This document shows positions 1 to 11,659 of a stretch of DNA of 64,000 nucleotides, one piece after another. The first letter of the stretch is position 1. Each line of letters begins with the position of its first letter. Both the position numbers and the translations under genes were made by a program. This DNA is from Plantago elongata. Taxonomy: Eukaryota > Streptophyta > Magnoliopsida > Lamiales > Plantaginaceae. The stretch is taken from contig JAYMSP010000130.1 of the NCBI GenBank assembly GCA_036897095.1, positions 1 through 64,000 of the forward strand, read 5' to 3'. A model generated the notes under the pieces. It saw only the letters and a list, made by a program, of their open reading frames with translations. It was not told the origin of the DNA and made no database searches.

Positions 1-202
1 GTAGTAATTGGGAAGAGTAGTTTTCTATGTCAAAATGTTTCGTCAATTTTCCTCAGGCCTTAAATATGAGTCGAACTTATAGCAAAAATACCACTAAAGT
101 GAATGCAAATTAATGTTTTATTATGACTCTTCTTCTACAGCAGAATCAGAAGAATAACATGATACAAAATAGCGGTTCATCTTACAAGTTCACCCAAATT
201 AA

Positions 203-1324
203 TCAAGACTGAGCATGTTGTGCAATGATCGGTACTAGCTCTTTGATGAAATCAGCCACAGTGGAGGCGACGTTTTTAATTACAAGAGGCTTGTACTTAG
301 CGTCTGACTTATCAACTTCTCCGGCTAAGCTAGATACACCGTTGATCACAACCACTTGATCTTTCCCGTTTCATAAACATGTCTGCATAACCATGTCAAA
401 GAATTGGTTAGTTGGAAGTTAGAGGAAATCATAGGTTTGGTTAGTATCTATGTTTACAGTTAATTTAATTACCATGACAACAGCTGAACTCTCCATATCA
501 ACAGAAGAAACATGAAGTATATCATATAGGAACTATTTTAGGCGTCTTGCTGAGAGGCCTGATATCCTTGTACGCAGTTTTCCAACACCATTCCCTGACA
601 TTACAACAGATAAATGAAGCCAAGCAATAGAACCAGATACTATGTAAGCAGAAACTAATACTATTTCATTTACCTCGAGCTTGGAAGCAAGTTCAAGATA
701 ATAATCGTTAACCAGATACCAGAGCCTTTTGACAGCGTTACCATCATTATGTTCTGATTGAGAGTAAAACTCTTCAAGTGAAAACGCAATTATTCCTAAC
801 TTGTTATCGCTTTCATCCTCGTCTGGCACGTTGTACTCTGAAATCTCAAGGGTAGTATAGTCGTCTGATGGAACTTTGTCGTCTGAGTTTTGTCAAAGCC
901 ACACTAAATAAATGAAATGATCGACAAACTAATTAAGTTCTAAGAATCAATTCATGAAGTTGAGCTTATAGCAGGGGTAGTAAATTACAAGCCAGTCCCA
1001 ATAGCCTGTGTGAGCGAAGCTCTGAGGAACGATGACATCTCCGATTTGCAGTGAACTGTTTGCGCTACCGGAGATCCCGAAGTTGACTACTCCAGCTATA
1101 TCAAAATGATCCAGCAGCAGTTGTGTAGTTGTAGCAGCATTCACCTGGTGACAAAATTAATTTTATGTTCTTGCATTATATATAGATTGAATCCTAATAA
1201 GTAATCTAGAAATTATATGTATCAAAATTAAATAGGTGTTTGATAGTGAAATTTACCATTCCATATCCAGATCTCACATAAATAATACTTTTGCCTCGAG
1301 CTACTCCAATGCGGAATCGCCTTC
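203..1324 (-). pseudogene. Decayed bark storage protein-like (PNP/UDP-phosphorylase superfamily) gene
   Basis: This is a third, broken member of the storage-protein cluster, closest to the intact copy at 3907-6131. Recognisable exons lie at 1257-1324, 989-1144, 674-889, 473-594 and 203-382, in the same order and mostly the same sizes (68 and 156 bp exons match exactly). The nucleosidase-like motif FGISGSANSSLQIGDVIVP is still readable. Four lesions are visible against the intact paralogue. The signal-peptide exon is missing. The acceptor of the third remaining exon is AA instead of AG (about 890-891). About 59 bp are deleted near 534, shifting the frame. A TCA serine codon has become TGA at 371-373 in the last exon. 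The exons remain similar to the paralogue, so decay looks fairly recent. It could still be transcribed, but no full protein is possible. Confidence 0.85.
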
Positions 1325-1919
1325 CTGCAACATTGAAAAACTTGAACATTTACACGTAATAAAAATAAAAAGAGAGAGTCGGTTATTGCATGAAAGTTCT
1401 CCATTAGAAATCAAATACATTCCGTTTAGATTAACTTTACAGAGAAATAATATATTAACAGTTACTTAATAGTATGACTGACTTTGTTAATAACATATAG
1501 TATTCATTTTTAGATAATTTATCTAGATTGTCCGTTGTGTTTTAAATGTTGTGTTAAATATTTGAAGAGGTAAAAATTACAATCCTTTGAAAAAGTTACA
1601 TGTATACGGCAGGTAATACATTATATTAATTAGAAATATAAAGTTTAAAATGAAATATGTCTATTTTTAATTAAATATAAAAATTATTTGCTTTGGATTC
1701 TACTTGAGCCTCAGTAGATGTCTGAGTTTGGTAAAAATATTTAATATATAATTATATAAAAAGTATCATATATTTCTTTTTAAATATCATATGTTTAATA
1801 AAAAATAAAAATGTGTTAAAAAATTAAAATTAATGTATAAAAATTAAAATTAAAACTAATAAGGCGGTTGTTTTAGTGTATCTAAATTTAAACTCTAGCT
1901 TTAATGTATTCAAACTGTC
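1325..1919. other. AT-rich gap where the pseudogene's first exon should be
   Basis: In the intact paralogue the signal-peptide exon lies about 270 bp upstream of the 68-bp exon. The matching interval here (about 1590-1900) holds only AT-rich sequence with no trace of that exon. Nothing else recognised. Confidence 0.5.
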
Positions 1920-1924
1920 TCTGT

Positions 1925-2990
1925 CTCGGATATGATTTCCTGGTGTGAGACAGCGAATGGAAATTTCTCGGGCCAATCAGTTTATAAAGCGATCAAAGCC
2001 CAGGAAACTCTAGTGTCTCAACCCGTATCTCCTGCAGCCTGGGTATGGAAGACGAACTATAGTGGTAAACTTAAACACTTCTTGTCGTTAGCATCTCAAG
2101 AGCGGTTGGCAACGAACTTTGTTCTTTGTCCGAGTTGTGGAACCCATGAGGAAACAGTAGTGCATACTCTTCGCAAGCCACCTGGAAAAAGATCCCGTCT
2201 CCTGTCCAGTTTCGCGAATTTATGGACATCTCAGCAGATAAGTGGCTCGAGGAAAATGCACGGAACAGAACATTCCACAATAACCTGCTCTCATAATCGA
2301 ACTGGAAATGGAACTTCGTTGCTAGTCTATGGGAATTCTAGAAAGCTCGAAATACTTGGGTGTTTCACTGGAAAAATGATCCTGCCAATGTTATTTTACA
2401 CCGTATTAACTAGTTGAATTGTGATATGCAGGTTCACTTGTCCAAGAAAACAGGTACGAAGGTAATCGAGAGATGGAAAACTCCACCACAAGGCTGGATG
2501 AAACTCAATGTAGATGGCAGTTTGCATACTTCAATCAACAAGGCAGGCTCGATGGGGTGCTAAGAGATGATCGAGGTATCTGGACATGGGGATTCACAAA
2601 GAGAATTCAAGCCTCCTCGGCAACTATTGCCGAACTTCAAGCACTAAAGAGTGGTATGGAGAAAGAAAGCATGGGACAAAAGATACCAAAAATTGGAAGT
2701 CACCATGGACTCAAGAAAACGCAGTGAACCTCATACTGGGCGATGCCGACATTCCGGAAGGCGGAATCCTAATGTCACAATTAGTATTGGAATGTCGCAC
2801 ATTACTGCACATTTCATGGGAGATCAACCTAAGCTGGTCGAGCAGAAGAACGAACTTAGTAGCAGATAAATTAGCTCAAATAGCTTGTTTTGATTTAGAC
2901 GGAGAAGTACTTTGGGAATCAGTTGTACCGTTTTACGAGTTTGATATAGTCTAAGAACTGAATGTCTTGATTACCTGAAAAAAAAATGTC
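1925..2990 (+). mobile_element. 5'-truncated LINE remnant (zf-RVT plus RNase H region)
   Basis: The first part (about 1932-2200) reads like the zinc-binding domain after plant LINE reverse transcriptases: a Trp-rich start, KLKHFL, then CPSCGTHEETVVHTL. From about 2490 an RNase H domain follows: GWMKLNVDGS, GVLRDDRG, ATIAELQALKSG, and later RRTNLVADKLAQIA ending near 2954. The reading frame shifts at least twice (near 2560 and 2700) and the reverse transcriptase core is absent. A run of nine A (2978-2986) just past the end fits a LINE poly(A) tail. No clear target-site duplication was found. This is an old, dead, 5'-truncated insertion between two storage-protein copies. Confidence 0.75.
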
Positions 2991-3109
2991 CCCGTGTCAT
3001 TCTAAATTCTAAATTACACTGTTTTTATAAATAAATAGAATCGAGCTTGACCTCGAATTGTACCGATGGAATGAAACGAGACACGCAACACAAACCAATC
3101 ACTAAAAAT

Positions 3110-3255
3110 CTTCACGTGTCGGACCCATAAACCAATAATTTATAAGTTAAAACACTTCAACCATGCAAAGCAATAAATAATTGTTCGGACGTGAAACATA
3201 TGGCAAGCACATATATATACGTACTATATCATTAAATCATATCAGTACACACAAA
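3110..3255 (+). promoter_or_regulatory. Orphan copy of a storage-protein gene promoter
   Basis: This stretch matches the sequence 160-280 bp upstream of the plus-strand storage-protein gene (about 8565-8685). Shared blocks include AAACCAATAATTTA, TTCGGACGTGAAACAT, TGGCAA and TATCATTAAATCA in the same order and orientation. No coding exon follows it here. The simplest reading is that a further plus-strand copy once stood here and lost its body. Confidence 0.6.
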
Positions 3256-3906
3256 TGTTGAGGTGTCCCATTGTAGTACCAGTCGACTAGTCTTGATCCA
3301 TAAAATTTACTCCTCGGTTCGCCACATGCAGTACAATAATAGTATCGACAATTATAATTATCCACGTTTCTTTAATTTTATTGAGCTATACTAACAGGCA
3401 TGCATTTAAACAAACAAGGCGAATATTCAAAGGATGTGTTGCAGCTTACACAACAAATTTGCACTTGTATTTTGTAGGTTACTACCTCACATTTTGGTAG
3501 AGCTTTTGAAGTTCTGGTTGAGGCACATATATGTGAATATACATATATATGCTACTCCAGTAATTAAGTATAGATGGCCAGAGAATCGATCGCGAATGCT
3601 TCTTACATTTTCCTACTTAAACACATCGGTTCGTTCCTTATAATACATGTCTCTTTCAAAACTCGGAATAGATATTTTTATTACATAGCATGTGTCAAAC
3701 TGATGACAAACAAGTTGAAGCAGTTTATCCTCAGATAACAATGCTGAAACAAGGTTACATGGATTTGCTAGCTCGAGCTTGACAAAGCCCGACTTACAAA
3801 ATTATTTATACGCATGCTGAGCAGATCGATTGTCAAGCTCAGCAACAAAACCAGAAAAACTAGCACATGAAACAGGAAATAGTAGCTCATCCAAATTACT
3901 TAAGTC
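3256..3906. other. Intergenic, no feature recognised
   Basis: The interval between the promoter relic and the stop codon of the minus-strand gene holds only short chance open frames. It likely contains the 3' untranslated region of that gene at its right side. Confidence 0.4.
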
Positions 3907-6131
3907 TTAAGATCGGGCATGTTGTAGATTGTGTGGTAGCTCTTTGATGAAATCTGCCACGACTGTGGCGACATTTGTTGAAGCAAGAGGCATGAACTTA
4001 GCGACAGAGTTATCTCCTTCTCCTCCGGCTAAGTTAGATAGACCATGGATCACGACCACTTGTGGTTTCCCGTTTGATAAACATGTCTGCATATAACCAT
4101 GTCAACAAATGAGTTGGAAACTATAGGTTTGGTTTCCTAATTCAACACATATTACTGAATACAATATCATATACTCAGGGGCAGCTTTCCCCCTTAATAA
4201 AAAATTCTAAGTTCGCGTCCGTAATCATGATTGTTATATACGTGAGAGTTTTTGTAGTATGGATAATCAATTACCATGACAACAGCAGAACTCTCCATAT
4301 CAGCAGAAGAAACATCAAATGTCTGATATAGGAACTTTCTGTAAGCCGCATTGTCGATGAATGCGTTGGAGGTAGATCCCTTTTGCCCGGTAACTATCTT
4401 AGGCGCCTTGTTGAGGCACGAAACGCTAGGCAATTTTCCTACGCAGTTTTCTAACCTTGTTCCCTGATTACATGCACATTACAAAAGATAGATCAACCCG
4501 AGCAAAAAAAAGAAAAACTATGTAAGGAGATCGAAAATTGATACTCTCTTTTTACCTCGAGGTTGGAGGCGAGTTCAAGATAATAATCATTAACTGGAAA
4601 CCAGAGCCTTTTGGCACCGTTACCATCAACATAATGTTCTGATTCAGAGTGAAACTCTTCAGCTGAAAAGGCAATTTTTCCCAACTTGTTACTACCTCCT
4701 TCTGGCACATTGTAGTCCGCAATCTCAAGGGTAGCAACATCGCCTGATGGAGTCTCTCCGTCCGAGTTCTGTCAAAACCACATTAACGATCAACAAGAAC
4801 TAAGGTCTAATTCGAATAAATGGAAATAAATCTTATAGCAGGGGTAGTAAAATTACCAGCCAGTCCCACAAGCCGGTGTGGACGAATTCCTTAGGAACGA
4901 TAACATCTCCGATTTCTAGCGAACTGTTGGTGTTGCCAGCAATCCCGAAGTGGACTACTCCGGCTATTCCAAAATTATCCAACAATAGTTGTGTTGTTAC
5001 AGCAGCATTCACCTGGCAGATAAAGTTTTATGTTTTTCATATCTCAGGTTAGTAATAGTTATATGCAGGGGGCGATGATTATTAATAATTTTTATATATT
5101 GTCATACATAGGCAAGGTCCAAGTCATCAATAGTAACCCTCTGTTTTATTTCACTTGTTTAGTTAGTTCTGTTGAGTTTAATTCAATTTAGCTCAGCTTA
5201 TACTATTTTAGTTGAAAATAGTATAACATAAGTCTTTAGTGAATCGTTTACCAATTATTTACTGGTTTAGTTAACCCTTATATTTATATATTGATTAATT
5301 TCTTGCAACGTGCATATACAAGCCTAATGCACTTAATGTTTTAATAGTTTTATAGGACTATTAATAATTTTTATACTATAATTATTTGTAGTATATATTC
5401 ATAGGAAAAACACTAATGGTATTGTTTACCATAACTAGAATTTTTATCGATTAATAAGTGACCGATGGCTAATTACAAAATAAAATTTATTAATCATAGG
5501 TTAAATTTAAAAAGTTGTTTGCTAGCTAGTGTAATTTATGAACTAAAGGTCTATGTTTTACCATTCCAAATCCAGATTTCACATAAACAACATTTTTGCC
5601 TCGAACTACTCCAATATGAAATCGCCTTCCTGCAACATTAAAAACTTAAACATCAACATATACCGTTGATGATTATAAGTTATATATAAAATAATTACGT
5701 GACAAATAAGGAGTCGTCTTTCTGCAACAATCAAAACTTAAACATCACGTATCCTTGGTGATTATAAGTTATTAGTATAAATTAAATAATTACGCCTTAA
5801 ATCAATTGTCATATAGTATTTGTTTAACATATGTGCCAATTTAAATGTCATATTTTATATTCATGTGCATTATTTTCGATTAATTACATTGTATATAACC
5901 TGCAAGATCCACGTAGGGATTGTAGGAGTCAGGAGCAAAGTCAGCAGTAGCCATGAAAGCAGTTTCTACGCTCTTTGAGGAACCGATGAGGCCGTAGTAA
6001 GGACCTCCATTGTTGATCGCCCTTATTTTGGTCAAGGCTTTCCTGTTCTCCATTGTAAAGGCTGAAATCGGGAGCAGAATGGAGGAAAGGAAAGCCAAGA
6101 GCAGGCAAAGTTTGAAGCTTACTGAAGCCAT
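3907..6131 (-). CDS. Bark storage protein-like, phosphorylase superfamily, secreted (345 aa)
   Basis: Six exons join to 1038 bp: 5900-6131, 5562-5629, 4857-5012, 4556-4768, 4275-4463, 3907-4086. The protein starts MASVSFKLCLLLAFLSS, a clear hydrophobic signal peptide, so it enters the secretory pathway and probably the vacuole or apoplast. The rest is one PNP/UDP-phosphorylase domain: the glycine motif HFGIAGNTNSSLEIGDVIVP and the late SSADMESSAVVM motif, whose Met-Glu matches the ribose-contacting ME of MTA/SAH nucleosidases. Poplar bark and vegetative storage proteins (win4/BSP) belong here; whether this member keeps nucleosidase activity cannot be read from sequence. All sites are GT-AG and the frame is clean. 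A diverged twin lies at 8846-10384 and a dead copy at 203-1324. Confidence 0.88.
5155..5215. repeat. Short TTCAATTTAG-type minisatellite patch (intron)
   Basis: A short run of TTTAGTT/TTCAATTTAG words lies in an intron of the minus-strand storage-protein gene. It has the same flavour as the larger array at 28385-28620 and the patch at 45425-45470. Confidence 0.4.
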
Positions 6132-6417
6132 TTTGTGCTATAATCTTAGTGTTTGTGTTGTTTGAGAGGAAGATTGTGTGTGTATAGCCTAATATTGCTT
6201 GTCCTTTCGCCATGCAACAGTAGTGCATATTGAACACATTGTTTTTAGCAAGTTAAAAGGCTAGATCAATTATTCGGCACATTGGTTGCATTAGTACATG
6301 TTCAGGTGGTCCAGTCTCGGTGCCATTCTCCCATGGAGTCAATTTTTGTTTCGTTCGGCCGACACTTAAAATTTATACGTTTAACATTTTAACTGTCTTA
6401 TATATATATATTGGATG

Positions 6418-7308
6418 AATTATATATGGTACACCTTAAATTTGGGTCAATTTCAGATTCACGTCCAGATTTCAGACAATTATATTCAGGTTCAAATTAT
6501 ATTTTTTAAGTTGACCAACTAAAATTAAATGGAAAAGAAAATGAGTTGGCCTCCATTGCAATAAGCTAGTTATATTTTATTATACATTCAACTTGTTTAT
6601 TGAATTACACTAATCACTCAAATAAATCCACCATCTTCAACCACCACCAACCTCCATCTTATTCCTTCCACCTTCAAGAAAAAAAAACAGAAAAAAAAAT
6701 TCAATCCTTCAAGTAAAGGCTCCGATCAGCTCCAATCGGGCAGAACAACTCCGTCCAGATTGGAACGGAGCTGTCCGATCGGAGCTGCTCCGTTCGGATC
6801 TGGATGGAGCTGTTACAGCTCCGTCCAGATCAGAGCGGATCTAGAGCATCTAAGCTCCGATCTGGAGATGTACAACACCGATCGGAGTTGTGAAATAGCT
6901 CCGATCGGGGATTTTTTTTCAAGGACCGAAGGAGGAGAGGGGGTAGAGGTTGGAGGTGGCGTTGAAATTTGAAGATGATCGGAAATAGTGGTGGTTTGGT
7001 AGAGGAGATGGCGGTTGGATGTAGTGGAGAACAATGTGAAAGAAAGTATTGAAAAGTTAAATTGTTCAACTTTTTGGTATTCAATTTTATGAATTATAAA
7101 TTTTATGGGTTAATTTCGCAATAAAGAAAATTAATGTAATTATTGAATTATAAAGAAAAAGATAAAATAGGTGAAAAAATTGACTTTTGGGGCTGGATGT
7201 AATTAGAAAACGAGGCATTTGTTAATTTTAGGTGTCGATGTAATTGTTTGAAATCTAGACGTTTTCTTTAAAATAGGGGTCTAATTAAAGGGTACCAAGT
7301 GTAATTTT
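6418..7308. mobile_element. Foldback (long inverted repeat) element, about 0.9 kb
   Basis: The two ends are inverted copies. The left end carries GGTACACCTTAAATTTGGGTC then ACGTCCAGATTTCAGACAATTA. The right end read in reverse carries GGTACCCTTTAATTAGACCCC then ACGTCTAGATTTCAAACAATTA. The inverted pairing resumes further in: ATCTTCAACCACCACCAACC and TTCAAGAAAAAAAA on the left pair with their complements around 6915-6975. The centre is near 6830. No transposase is encoded. Target-site duplication is unclear. Superfamily cannot be assigned by eye. Confidence 0.6.
6715..6912. repeat. GATCGGAGCTG-rich core of the foldback element
   Basis: About 200 bp are built from repeated and inverted copies of AGCTCCGATC and CGTCCAGATC words, with a palindrome GGAGCTGTTACAGCTCC near the centre. 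It is much more GC-rich than its surroundings. It can form several alternative hairpins. Confidence 0.7.
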
Positions 7309-8564
7309 TTCATATATTAATTTATAATTTACTACTAATTAATAGAGTTACTTCACACACGAAACTAATTAAACAAAATTTTACTTTTACAAGAAAATTG
7401 CACACTTCTCACTAAAAGTACACATTTTTACCGAATTTTTATGTTCGATAATTCATTTAAAATTTCACCTAAAAACTATCCGGTAATTTTAGAGCATAAA
7501 GTTATTCGTGACAAAGATACTACTACCATATTTAACACCCTATAAGGGTAAAATTCTACTCTTGTCTTTGTAGTAGACTAGTAGTTAACTAAGTAAGCTT
7601 TTAAACGGGTAGGGCTCTATCTTACCGAACTCGTCCAAAATCTGATGGATAGAGACCCGATATTTTTTTACCGAATTCTCTATTCGTATTCGTACCCAAT
7701 CCGATAATTAGTAAAGTGTAGGGTGCGGGTAATATAAACCGCCCAACCCATATTTAAAATAAGTGAACTGAAAAAAGTAAATGACCGCATCTAAAACCAA
7801 AACGCCTTCTTCTAAACCCGTTACAGTTTCTTCTCGATGCAGCTGCTAGGCAGTGGGCACCTGAGTCTTCTCATTCAAACATGCTCTGCTAATCTGCTAA
7901 CTAAGTTGCTCTCAAGAAGTTACAGTTTATTTGAACTCAAAAGATTTTCAAACCGATCGAGACCCATAAACTCCAAACCGATCGAGATCTGTTAATCTGC
8001 TCGGACGTTACAGATTTCTTCAAGTACATGTAGTCTTTACGATGTAGTTGTTCTGTATATACCACTGTAAGATATCCAATATAAGTAACAAGTGCCAATA
8101 ATTTTTGTACGTTGTTTCTTCATCAGATATGCATACAAATTACACCAGGCCGAGTATTCAGAACTAGGGAGTTATTGCAGTTAACTACCATCTGTACTGC
8201 AAGTTACACTACTTGTGTTTCTCATGTTTTTCAAAAAAGGACTACTCACATCTACATCCCCTACAAGATGGCAACTTATGGATTAGCCCCTCAAAATGTG
8301 TGCAAGTATAACGAGATAGGTCTAAAAGTTTTATTTACAACACTAAAATTACAATTCCATTTTTTAGTTTTAAATTCTGAAGGGTTAAATAGTCAATGGT
8401 ATGTGGTCAATGCATCTCAAATTCGAACAAAAGTTGAACTCAAGCTTTAATGTTGTGATCGAACTCAAATGAGCCGAATCAAATTCGATGGATTAATAAA
8501 ATACTCAACTCATTAAACATGTTGAATACCAATTACTACTCATCTTCAACATCGGTTCAAAACC
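7309..8564. other. Intergenic, no gene recognised
   Basis: AT-rich sequence with some GGGTA/ACCCG words near 7605-7740 that look like worn repeat sequence. Short open frames here (for example 8112-8450) have no recognisable domain. Confidence 0.4.
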
Positions 8565-8845
8565 AATAATTTAAATCAGAAGTTCAAAAATATCTCAATC
8601 CTGCCAGTATAGGACAATTAAAAATTACAACTTCGGACGTGAAACATGTGGCAAACATATTGTATCATTAAATCAATAGGGAGCCCAAATCAATAATACA
8701 ACCTGTCAAAACCAGATTGTATCTACTTTTTTTTTTTATTATAGAAAATATAACTAACGTTTATCTACAGTGACATATCATGTAGATAAATAACTGAATG
8801 ATTTTATCAAAGAACCATGTACTCTACTCACTCAAGATCCATACA

Positions 8846-10384
8846 ATGGCAGCAGCAAAACAATTCAAACTCTGCCTTCTCATAGTTTTGATCTCCTCTG
8901 TTTTCTTCTCTGTTTTCGCATCTCGGTTAGAGAAACGGAAAAGCTTCAGCATAAGAAGAGAGATCAATGGCAAAGGCCCGTACATTGGTCTCATCACAGT
9001 GTATGCTCCAGAAGAAAAGGCCTTCTTTGCTTCCAATCAATTCAAACCAGACTCTAAATATCCTTATGTCGATCTAGCAGGTAAGTAACTGTTTTATTCC
9101 GTTCGTGAAAGCTAGCTGAAAAGTTAGTCACTAGTAGATGATGAGGCTTAATCATTAATTTCGTGGTCAACGCTGCAGGCAGACGATTTCGAGTAGGAAC
9201 GATACGAGCTAGGCGAGTTATTTACGTGCGATGTGGAGTTGGAATGGTAAAAGAATCAATCTGTTACTTTAATGTTTTCACATAGGTAACTTATGATGAA
9301 GAGACTAATGGGATGAACATGTTACCCAGGTAAATGCTGCTGCAGTAACACAGCAAATGCTAGATGTATTTGACATTGAGGGTTTAATCCATTTTGGGAT
9401 TTCTGGAAATGTAAACAGTTCTTTGGAAATCGGAGACGTTGTCATCCCTAATCAATTCGCCAACACTGGCTTGTGGGATTGGCTGGTAAGTGGTAACTAA
9501 CTACTTCCACTAATACAGTAATACTTCTGTATAGTCTTATTTTCTGCTCTATAGGATGACTAAAATGTTACTAATGGAAAACCTATCATGCGACGAATAA
9601 GTACTCTTTTAATACATTCAACTTATTTTCGGTTTTCAGAAACCAGATGCGACAGTACCATCTAATGACTTCGGTAGCCTAGAATTCAAAAACTACAACG
9701 AGCCTCAAGAAGGAAGCAATTCACTAGGAAGTGTCGCTTATAGCCCTGAAGAATTCTATTCCGAGGCAGGGGAGGCAAATGTAGCTCAACGACCGGTTTG
9801 GTTTAACGTAACCAAGAGCTGGCTCCAACACGCTTCTAGCCTTGAGGTTAGTATAGTGATCACACTCTTGCACTCATCAATGAACCATAGATTAAAATGA
9901 ACCTTAGTCTAATCCAATTTGTTGAAAAATTGAATGAATAGGGGATGAAACTGGAGCAATGTGCAAATGCAACCCTTTGCCTTGGAGTCCAGCCCACAGT
10001 TGTAGTTGGGCTCAAAGGAACCACATCTAATATTTTTCTTGACAATGCATCTTATAGAGATTTTTTGTTCCAAACATTTGGGGTCTCATCTGCTGATATG
10101 GAGTCCACTGCTGTTGTCATGGCAAGTCCTTTATAACTCTTACTCCCTCCGTTCCGTGTAATTGTTTTAAACCTTGTTCTAATTGTCATTCTGTTGCGGA
10201 TATGCAGACGAGTTTATCAAACGGGTACCCTGTGATTGTAATCCGCGGGCTATCGGACTTGGCTGGAGCACAAGAGGGGAAGAACTCAATATCCTTATAT
10301 GGGACTCTTGCAGCTTCTAATGTTGCAGAAGTAGTTGTGCAATTCATAAAGTTGTTGCCAAGGAAATTGCACTCTGGGGCTTAA
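8846..10384 (+). CDS. Bark storage protein-like, phosphorylase superfamily, secreted (340 aa)
   Basis: Six exons join to 1023 bp: 8846-9080, 9179-9246, 9330-9485, 9640-9846, 9942-10121, 10208-10384. The start MAAAKQFKLCLLIVLISS opens a signal peptide; an in-frame upstream Met would put charged residues ahead of it and is less likely. The domain is the same as in the minus-strand paralogue: HFGISGNVNSSLEIGDVVIP, TGLWDWL and SSADMESTAVVM are present. Exon phases and the 68 and 156 bp exons match exactly, so the genes are duplicates, yet they are diverged and inverted relative to each other. The fifth intron starts with GC (ATG|GCAAGT) where the paralogue has GT, and it contains a Stowaway end. 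Function is inferred as storage or nucleoside-related; not certain. Confidence 0.88.
10140..10190 (+). mobile_element. Stowaway MITE end fragment in an intron
   Basis: TACTCCCTCCGTTCCGTG is the typical Stowaway terminus with its TA. The opposite terminus is not present before the splice acceptor at 10207, so the copy is truncated. Confidence 0.6.
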
Positions 10385-11096
10385 TTAGCATTTTTCATCT
10401 TCATATGTTAATTGATAAAATATAATAATTGTTGTTGTCTTTGATCATTCAATTCAATGGAGTTGAATGAAATTGTTAAATGATCAAAAGGTAGCACGTT
10501 GGGTTTGTTCACAAAGTAACATTTAAATGATTTGTGTATGTTAATTTTACTCCGAGCCTTTCGGTAAAAAGAACTGAATCTCTTAACTGTTTTAGTTTTG
10601 ACCACTTAAATTTTTAATTTGGCCCTTTAAAACTTTATATGTAACTCGATTTGACTTCGAATTGAAGTTCATTGGACAAGTGAACTCGAGTCCAAATAAC
10701 CTGACAAATTAATTATGTGTCAGGATAAATTAGTCCATAAATTCAATCTAATATATACATGGTTAGTATTTCACCAAACATTTAAATTTACGTGTACACT
10801 ATATATTGTACAAATTTAGTTGAACAATTAAGCTCGTCATTATCAATTTAGTCCCAAATCTTTAAAAATAAATATGAAATACTCCTATGGAATTTACAAC
10901 TCAATTAAACTTCTACCAAAAAACATATAATATTTCAGAAAAGGACCCTTAGACACTTGATCAGTCTTTTGTCACAAAATGTTAGTCCTCCCACTTAATC
11001 TTTATCTTACTTTTACTCTCTATATTTTAGTATTATTTTGTCATATGGTCCACTAAAAGAGTTTAGTGCACGAACTAGAACGATTTAAGATAACTA
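10385..11096. other. Intergenic, no gene recognised
   Basis: The left part is probably the 3' untranslated region of the storage-protein gene. The remainder is AT-rich with no coding or RNA signal that I can support. Confidence 0.4.
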
Positions 11097-11319
11097 TTCC
11101 TCCGTTCCAAAACAAATGACCTTATTAATTTTTTTCGATCAACGTCACCTAACTTTGACTTGAATTTACTCCTAAATCGTAAATGTAATTGTTCAATTCA
11201 AACAAAAGTTTCATTATATATTTGAATTGAACAATTTACATATTTAATTTAGAAGTAAATTCAAATCGAAGTTAAATGTCATTGATCGAAAAAAGTCAAA
11301 TATTCTGGGACGGAAGGAG
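11097..11319. mobile_element. Stowaway MITE, about 223 bp
   Basis: The left end TTCCTCCGTTCCAAAA follows a TA, and the right end is TTCTGGGACGGAAGGAG. The interior is palindromic around 11215: TTGAATTTACTCCTAAAT and ATTGTTCAATTCAAA reappear inverted on the right. The right-hand TA duplication seems mutated to CA. It lies in the promoter side of the E2 gene, about 340 bp before its start codon. Confidence 0.8.
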
Positions 11320-11371
11320 CATTATGTTTGTTGGAAAATTATACGAATTTCCCGAAGTTCTAGGGGCTGAT

Positions 11372-11377
11372 TGGGCT
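11372..11377 (+). promoter_or_regulatory. Site II-type TGGGCT motif upstream of the E2 gene
   Basis: A TGGGCT sits 283 bp before the start codon. Site II (TGGGCY) elements are common in plant promoters of mitochondrial and ribosomal proteins. A single hexamer is weak evidence. Confidence 0.25.
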
Positions 11378-11659
11378 GGCATTTAAATGGCCCCATTTGG
11401 CACGATGAACAATGATTTGGCCTAAAATACACTTCAAATACCCCAATTTCAATTCTATTACTAACACAATTTCACTAAAATCACCATTCAAATGTGATGA
11501 AAATCACCTATACTTTGTCAAAAATATCAAAAACAGCCCTAGCATTATTCAACTGAGAATATACATCTTCGTCTAACCAAAAGGCAGTGTAATCAAAACT
11601 CAGCGAGACAAGTCAGAAACGAAAGAGAGATTCGATTTGCATCTTTTCTTCCATCACAA

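Noticed and set aside
6813-7084. Overlapping 70-84 residue frames
   Set aside because: They fall in the repeat core and right arm of the foldback element and are low-complexity.
8112-8450. 112-residue open frame
   Set aside because: No ATG in good context, no domain, and no intron or homology sign.
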